DNA of 10,814 nucleotides from an uncultured Lachnospiraceae bacterium (GTDB lineage: Bacteria; Bacillota; Clostridia; Lachnospirales; Lachnospiraceae), in contig UQAW01000092.1 of assembly GCA_900539175.1 (NCBI GenBank), positions 1 through 10,814 on the forward strand, given 5' to 3'. The notes under the pieces are model-generated. The model was not told the origin of the DNA and did not search any database. It saw only the letters and a program-made list of their open reading frames with translations. Shown piece after piece: positions 6,791 to 10,814 of the stretch (its first letter is position 1; each line of letters starts with the position of its first letter). The position numbers and the translations under genes were made by a program.

Positions 6791-7681
6791 ATGAAGAAAA
6801 AAAAGAAAGCCAGTATGGAAGATAAGATGTTTCGCCAATACCTGGTGTTGGTACTTCCCGGTTTTATTATATTTACGATTGGTCTGATCATCCCGCTTCT
6901 TCTGTCTTTTCGATACTCTCTCACCAGTTGGGATGGAATGACAGCGGAAAAACCATTTGTCGGATTGAAGAATTACATAGATCTGATTCACGATAAAGAT
7001 TTCAGGGATACCTGGTGGTTTACCATTAAATTTACGATTGGAAATACAATTATTCAGAATGTGGCGGCATTGTTATTTGCAGTTGCATTGGACAGCGGAA
7101 TCAAGGCGCAGAAAGTTTACCGTACGGCATTTTTTGTTCCGTGTCTGATCAGTGCTGTCGTTGTCGGCTTTATCTGGTTAAAGATGTTTTCCAATGTGCT
7201 TCCGGCACTCAATGACTGGCTGGGCACTAATTTCGATTTCCTGTTGTTTGGAAAGCCGAATACAGTCCTCGGAGGTCTTTTGATCGCCAATAACTGGCAG
7301 TGGATTGGTTACTGGATGTTGATTTATCTTGCAGGACTGCAAAGTGTTCCGGCAGAATTGTATGAGGCAGCAAAAGTAGATGGTGCAGGTCCGGTGAAAA
7401 GGTTCTTTCACGTTACAATTCCGATGCTGGCACCTTCCATTACCATCTGTGTTGTAGGAATTACAACAGGTTCCCTGAAGGTTTATGATCTGTTGGTATC
7501 CTCCACAAAGGGAGGTCCGGGAAGAGCATCTACTTCTGTAATCTATCAGACTTATACCACAGCAATTAACGGAAGGCAATATGGTTATGGTTCTGCTATG
7601 ACTGTGACACTGGTAGTTGTACTTCTTCTGGTGGCATTGATACAGGTAAAAGGGTTGAAAAGTAAGGAGGTACAGGCATAG
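6791..7681 (+). CDS. Sugar ABC transporter permease 1 (MalF/UgpA type)
   Basis: Inner-membrane subunit of a CUT1-type carbohydrate importer, 296 residues, with about six membrane segments starting near residue 18 (LVLVLPGFIIFTIGLIIPLL). The cytoplasmic EAA loop that docks the ATPase is clear at about 192-215, EAAKVDGAGPVKRFFHVTIP, with the typical EAA...DGA...F...IP spacing. Length and layout match the UgpA/LacF group, the first-listed permease in such operons. The ATG follows AAGGAG (6775-6780) at ten bases; the N-terminus begins with a lysine run. It shares its last base with the next gene. It should form a heterodimer with permease 2 and receive substrate from SBP2, possibly also SBP1. No ATPase gene lies in the window, so a shared MsmK-like ATPase from another locus is likely (known for related systems; inferred here). 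Confidence 0.94.
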   Translation: MKKKKKASMEDKMFRQYLVLVLPGFIIFTIGLIIPLLLSFRYSLTSWDGMTAEKPFVGLKNYIDLIHDKDFRDTWWFTIKFTIGNTIIQNVAALLFAVALDSGIKAQKVYRTAFFVPCLISAVVVGFIWLKMFSNVLPALNDWLGTNFDFLLFGKPNTVLGGLLIANNWQWIGYWMLIYLAGLQSVPAELYEAAKVDGAGPVKRFFHVTIPMLAPSITICVVGITTGSLKVYDLLVSSTKGGPGRASTSVIYQTYTTAINGRQYGYGSAMTVTLVVVLLLVALIQVKGLKSKEVQA

Positions 7682-8553
7682 TGGCAGTCAGAAAAAAGAA
7701 AAAAGACGAAGAAATGGCAGTTTCTACACCGTATACCAAAGGGACATTTCTGGTTCAGGTTATTATGACAGTACTGGCAGTTTTATTTATAGCTCCTCTT
7801 GTAATTATTCTGAATTATTCCTTTAAGACGAAGAAGGAGCTATACCTGAACAGCCCCCTTTCTCTTCCGGATTCGTTAAACTTTGATAATTATATCAAGG
7901 CGTTTAACAAGCTGAATATGAAGGAAACATTTTTTAATACGTTTTTCTATACGGCGATCAGCGTTCTGATTCTGGCGGTTTTGTGTGGTACTACGGCATG
8001 GGCAATTGCCCGGTGCAAAAAGAAATTTTTCAAGTTTGCATTTATCTATTTTATTGTAGGAATCCTGATTCCTTATCAGGCACTGTTTTTACCAATTTAT
8101 ACCATCGGATACAAGATGCATTTGACGAATACCAGATTCGGAATTATCTTCATGTATGTAGCGACAGGAATTTCCTTCGGTGTTTTCCTGATGAATAGTT
8201 TTATGAGTACGGTTCCGTTGGAATTGGAAGAGTCGGCCAGAATAGACGGATGTTCGGTATTCCGGACATATTTTTCGATTGTATTGCCGCTGCTGAAACC
8301 GGCAATGGCAACTTTGATTATTATGCAGTCTTTCCAGATATGGAATGATTACCTTCTGGCCAGTCTCTATGTAAGTAAAAAACAATTGAAAACATTGACG
8401 GTAGCCATACAGTCACTATTCTCTGCACAGACCAGCGATTATACTACGGCAATGGCTGCAATTGTAATATCTGTTCTTCCAATTGCGGTGCTCTTTATGT
8501 CATTGCAGAAATACTTTATCAAAGGTATGACGGTAGGGGCCGTAAAGGGCTGA
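7681..8553 (+). CDS. Sugar ABC transporter permease 2 (MalG/UgpE type)
   Basis: Second membrane subunit of the importer, 290 residues. Hydrophobic segments begin at about residue 23, and the EAA loop is at about 182-207, LEESARIDGCSVFRTYFSIV followed by LPLLKP; the C-terminus KYFIKGMTVGAVKG is a hallmark of the MalG/UgpE group. It starts with GTG at 7681-7683, overlapping the TAG of permease 1 by one base. This start is supported by AAGGAGG (7664-7670) ten bases upstream; the alternative ATG at 7714 has no such site and would remove only the basic tail before the first membrane segment. The tight junction ensures equal production of the two permeases. The EAA loop has Ser in place of the second Ala, a common variation. 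Confidence 0.94.
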   Translation: MAVRKKKKDEEMAVSTPYTKGTFLVQVIMTVLAVLFIAPLVIILNYSFKTKKELYLNSPLSLPDSLNFDNYIKAFNKLNMKETFFNTFFYTAISVLILAVLCGTTAWAIARCKKKFFKFAFIYFIVGILIPYQALFLPIYTIGYKMHLTNTRFGIIFMYVATGISFGVFLMNSFMSTVPLELEESARIDGCSVFRTYFSIVLPLLKPAMATLIIMQSFQIWNDYLLASLYVSKKQLKTLTVAIQSLFSAQTSDYTTAMAAIVISVLPIAVLFMSLQKYFIKGMTVGAVKG

Positions 8554-8569
8554 ATAAGGGGAGGAAGGC

Positions 8570-10678
8570 ATGAGAAAAATCTTAAAAGAATATAAACTGG
8601 GTGATATGGTCGCACGATATGAGATTGATGAAGGAGAACATGTCGGGCTGACGTTATATCCGGCGGAATTGCCGTTGTGTGAAAACGTGGCAAAGACAGC
8701 AAAGCTGGATAGTCTGGTACAGTTAAAATTGACCGGAGACGCCTATGAAGGGTGTTATGCCCCTGGTAATACACTGAGAAACAGTGAGAGTGTGAAAAGA
8801 TTACAGTATCAGGAGCAGAATATCCGGGAAAATGATGAGATGATTTTGATTCAGACGACCCTGCAGGATCCGCGTGGATATGAGGTATGCCATGAATTGA
8901 ACTGGAAAAAGGGAACCGAATATCTGGGTACAAAGTGTGAGTTCAGAAATCACAGCGGACAGGAAGTGCAGTTGGAATTACTGGCGAGTTTTTCTCTGGA
9001 GATGATATCTCCTTATCTGGAAGGGGACTGCCATGAGGCATTGACGATCCATCGGCTGAGGAGCCGCTGGAGTCAGGAAGGTCATCTGGAATCCTTACCG
9101 TTGGAAGCTTTCCAGCTGGATACCGGCTGGAATATGGATTCTGTAAAGTGTGAACGGTTTGGGCAGGCAGGTTCTCTTCCGGTTAATAATTATTTTCCCT
9201 GGCTGTTCGTGGAAGATACGAAAAGTCATGTGTTCTGGGGAGCGCAGTTGTATTCCGGGGCTTCCTGGCAGATGGAACTTTTCCGGAAGGATGAGAATTT
9301 TGCAATAAGCGGCGGACTTGCAGACCGGGAGTTTGGACACTGGAAGAAAAAGGTTGCCCCTGGGGAGGGCTTTCAGTCGCCGGAAGCAGTGATGACTGTG
9401 TGCAGAACAAAATCTATCGATCTTGCTTCCGGCCGTCTTGTGCAGGCGCAAAAGGCGGCTGCTGACAAGGTGCCGGAGATTGAACAGGAGCTTCCGATTG
9501 TATTTAATGAGTATTGTACGACCTGGGGATGTCCTTCCCATGAAAATATTGTGAAGATTCTCGATGCAATTAAAGGAAAAGGATTTACCTATTTCGTAAT
9601 TGACTGCGGCTGGTATAAGGAAGCGGGTATCCCCTGGGATATCAGTATGGGAGATTATCAGGTATCGGAGGATCTTTTTCCGGAAGGATTGGAGAAGACG
9701 GTTGTTGCAATTAAGGAGGCGGGACTTAAGCCGGGCATTTGGTTTGAGTTTGAGAATGTAGGGCCTGCTTCAAGAGCTTATCAGAATACGGATCATCTGC
9801 TGAAGCTGGACGGGTATCCGCTTACCACCAGCAGACGAAGATTCTGGAATCTAAATGATCCTTGGGTCATGCAGTATCTGGATGAACGCGTGATTGGGAT
9901 GCTGAAAAAATATGGTTTTGAATATCTGAAAGTAGATTATAACGACACGATGGGGGTCGGATGTGACGGATGGGAATCTCCGGGAGAAGGACTCCGGCAG
10001 AATGTACTTGCGGCTCAGGAATATTTTCGGAAGATCGCACGGGAAATCCCCGGAATCGTAATTGAAAACTGTGCTTCCGGCGGACACCGTCTGGAACCGG
10101 GATTTATGGGGCTTACCAGTATGGCATCCTTCTCAGATGCTCATGAATGTGTGGAGATTCCCATTATCGCTGCTAATCTTCACCGGGCGATTCTTCCAAG
10201 ACAGAGTCAGATCTGGGCAGTAATACGGGAGACAGATTCCTGTAAAAGGATTGCATGGTCGATAATTAATACCTTTCTGGGAAGAATGTGTCTTTCCGGA
10301 GACGTAACAAATCTTACGGAAGAACAATGGACAATCATTGAACAAGGCATGGCTTTCTACCGGAAAATCTGGCGTGTTGTCAGGGAAGGAAAGACTTACC
10401 GTTACGGTCCGCAGATTGCATGTATACGGCATCCTGAAGGGTGGCAGGGAATTTTCAGACAGGGAGATCACGGAGGAGCTTATGCCGTAATCCATACATT
10501 TGCCGGCTTGCTTCCGGAGGTAATTTCCATGGAATTGCCGGATACCTGTCATTATGAAATAAGTGAAGTATACAGTGATACAGAAGTACATCTGGAATTG
10601 AAAGGGAAAACGCTTCGGTACTATCCTGCAGATAATCAAAAAGCTGTAGCAGTACTTCTTACAGAAAAACAGGGATAA
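8570..10678 (+). CDS. GH36 family alpha-galactosidase-like glycosidase
   Basis: Retaining exo-glycosidase of family GH36 (clan GH-D), 702 residues, usual for the family, with no signal peptide and so cytoplasmic. Likely layout: N-terminal beta-sandwich (1 to about 300), catalytic (beta/alpha)8 barrel (about 305-600), C-terminal beta domain. The nucleophile should be Asp456 in YLKVDYND and the acid/base Asp523 in FSDAHE, 67 residues later as expected. GIWFEFENVGP (389-399) and IENCASGGHRLEPG (498-511) match barrel motifs. Oddities: the canonical Asp-Asp-Gly-Trp galactose-binding motif reads DCGW (345-348), the canonical N-x-W-E segment reads NEYC (313-316), and the usual CSGGGGR is CASGGHR. 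It therefore belongs to a divergent subgroup; activity on alpha-galactosides is plausible but alpha-GalNAc or another alpha-sugar is possible. ATG follows AGGGGAGG (8557-8564), 16 bases after the permease stop, as the last gene of the operon; it would process the imported sugar. Confidence 0.88.
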   Translation: MRKILKEYKLGDMVARYEIDEGEHVGLTLYPAELPLCENVAKTAKLDSLVQLKLTGDAYEGCYAPGNTLRNSESVKRLQYQEQNIRENDEMILIQTTLQDPRGYEVCHELNWKKGTEYLGTKCEFRNHSGQEVQLELLASFSLEMISPYLEGDCHEALTIHRLRSRWSQEGHLESLPLEAFQLDTGWNMDSVKCERFGQAGSLPVNNYFPWLFVEDTKSHVFWGAQLYSGASWQMELFRKDENFAISGGLADREFGHWKKKVAPGEGFQSPEAVMTVCRTKSIDLASGRLVQAQKAAADKVPEIEQELPIVFNEYCTTWGCPSHENIVKILDAIKGKGFTYFVIDCGWYKEAGIPWDISMGDYQVSEDLFPEGLEKTVVAIKEAGLKPGIWFEFENVGPASRAYQNTDHLLKLDGYPLTTSRRRFWNLNDPWVMQYLDERVIGMLKKYGFEYLKVDYNDTMGVGCDGWESPGEGLRQNVLAAQEYFRKIAREIPGIVIENCASGGHRLEPGFMGLTSMASFSDAHECVEIPIIAANLHRAILPRQSQIWAVIRETDSCKRIAWSIINTFLGRMCLSGDVTNLTEEQWTIIEQGMAFYRKIWRVVREGKTYRYGPQIACIRHPEGWQGIFRQGDHGGAYAVIHTFAGLLPEVISMELPDTCHYEISEVYSDTEVHLELKGKTLRYYPADNQKAVAVLLTEKQG

Positions 10679-10686
10679 AGGGGTGG

Positions 10687-10714
10687 TTTGCATAGACAGC
10701 AGAACCTTTATAAT
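10687..10714 (+). promoter_or_regulatory. Possible promoter after the GH36 gene
   Basis: TATAAT at 10709-10714 with TTTGCA (10687-10692, about four of six to consensus) at a 16-base spacing. Transcription would start near 10721, directly at the foot of the next hairpin. No downstream gene is visible within the window, so its use cannot be judged. Confidence 0.25.
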
Positions 10715-10716
10715 AA

Positions 10717-10752
10717 ATGGACATGTCTGCTGGCGCAGACATCACCATCCAT
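10717..10752. repeat. Palindromic hairpin 1 downstream of GH36
   Basis: ATGTCTGC (10723-10730) and GCAGACAT (10735-10742) are perfect complements around a TGGC loop, and outer arms ATGGA (10717-10721) and TCCAT (10748-10752) extend it imperfectly. No T-run follows, so it is not a standard terminator. CAGCAGA (10697-10703) could pair instead with TCTGCTG (10726-10732), giving a competing fold. Probably part of the same element as the next hairpin. Confidence 0.5.
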
Positions 10753-10758
10753 GAAAGT

Positions 10759-10790
10759 CGATTGCTCCGCACTTTGTGCTCCCGCAATCG
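10759..10790. repeat. Palindromic hairpin 2 downstream of GH36
   Basis: CGATTGC (10759-10765) and GCAATCG (10784-10790) are perfect complements; inside, GCAC (10769-10772) pairs with GTGC (10776-10779) around TTT. The DNA here is visibly more G/C rich than the neighbouring intergenic regions, and the pair of hairpins resembles dispersed palindromic repeats placed after operons. The element runs to or past the window end. Confidence 0.5.
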
Positions 10791-10814
10791 CCGCCAGTAT
10801 TCGTAATCCGGGCT

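Noticed and set aside
7714..8553. ATG at 7714 as the start of permease 2
   Set aside because: No ribosome site precedes it, whereas GTG 7681 has AAGGAGG at ten bases and forms the usual tight junction with permease 1.
10133..10693. Long open frame on the - strand (186 codons) opposite the GH36 gene
   Set aside because: It lies wholly antisense to a well-supported gene, has low-complexity shadow-like composition and no recognisable domain; the same holds for the antisense frames at 1507-2010, 4448-4930 and 8439-8933.

Overview
The window looks like chromosomal DNA of a low- to mid-GC Gram-positive gut anaerobe, most likely a Lachnospiraceae-type Clostridia (inference). The grounds are strong AGGAGG-type ribosome binding sites, a YesM/YesN-type two-component pair, lipoprotein sugar-binding proteins, CUT1-type ABC permeases with no ATPase gene beside them, and a cytoplasmic GH36 glycosidase. 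All intact genes lie on the + strand.

Layout. Positions 1-54 hold the end of an upstream transcription unit (two hairpins, the second a short terminator). Positions 72-346 are a decayed 5' fragment of an ABC-F ATPase gene (antibiotic-resistance / ribosome-protection type) that keeps its Walker A motif. A promoter at 455-483 precedes a tightly packed three-gene unit with 4-base ATGA overlaps: sensor histidine kinase (520-2316), AraC-type response regulator (2313-3944) and a lipoprotein solute-binding protein, SBP1 (3941-5203). A strong intrinsic terminator (5204-5247) closes this unit. A second promoter (about 5262-5288) drives a paralogous binding protein, SBP2 (5326-6666). After an intergenic hairpin (6707-6750) come two permeases (6791-7681 and 7681-8553, sharing one base) and a GH36 alpha-galactosidase-like enzyme (8570-10678). 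The last 136 bases contain two hairpins that look like a dispersed palindromic element.

How it fits together (partly inference). SBP2 and the two permeases import an oligosaccharide, energised by an ATPase encoded elsewhere. The GH36 enzyme has no signal peptide and would cleave an alpha-linked terminal sugar in the cytoplasm. The kinase and regulator would control the locus. The most interesting point is that the regulatory operon carries its own binding-protein paralogue, SBP1, with strongly conserved blocks relative to SBP2 but separated from the transporter by a terminator. This suggests a three-component sensor in which SBP1 presents the sugar to the kinase. A similar 18-base motif (14/18 identical) lies at almost the same distance upstream of both -10 boxes and could be the regulator's operator. 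The GH36 enzyme departs from the canonical galactose-binding motifs, so its sugar specificity is uncertain.
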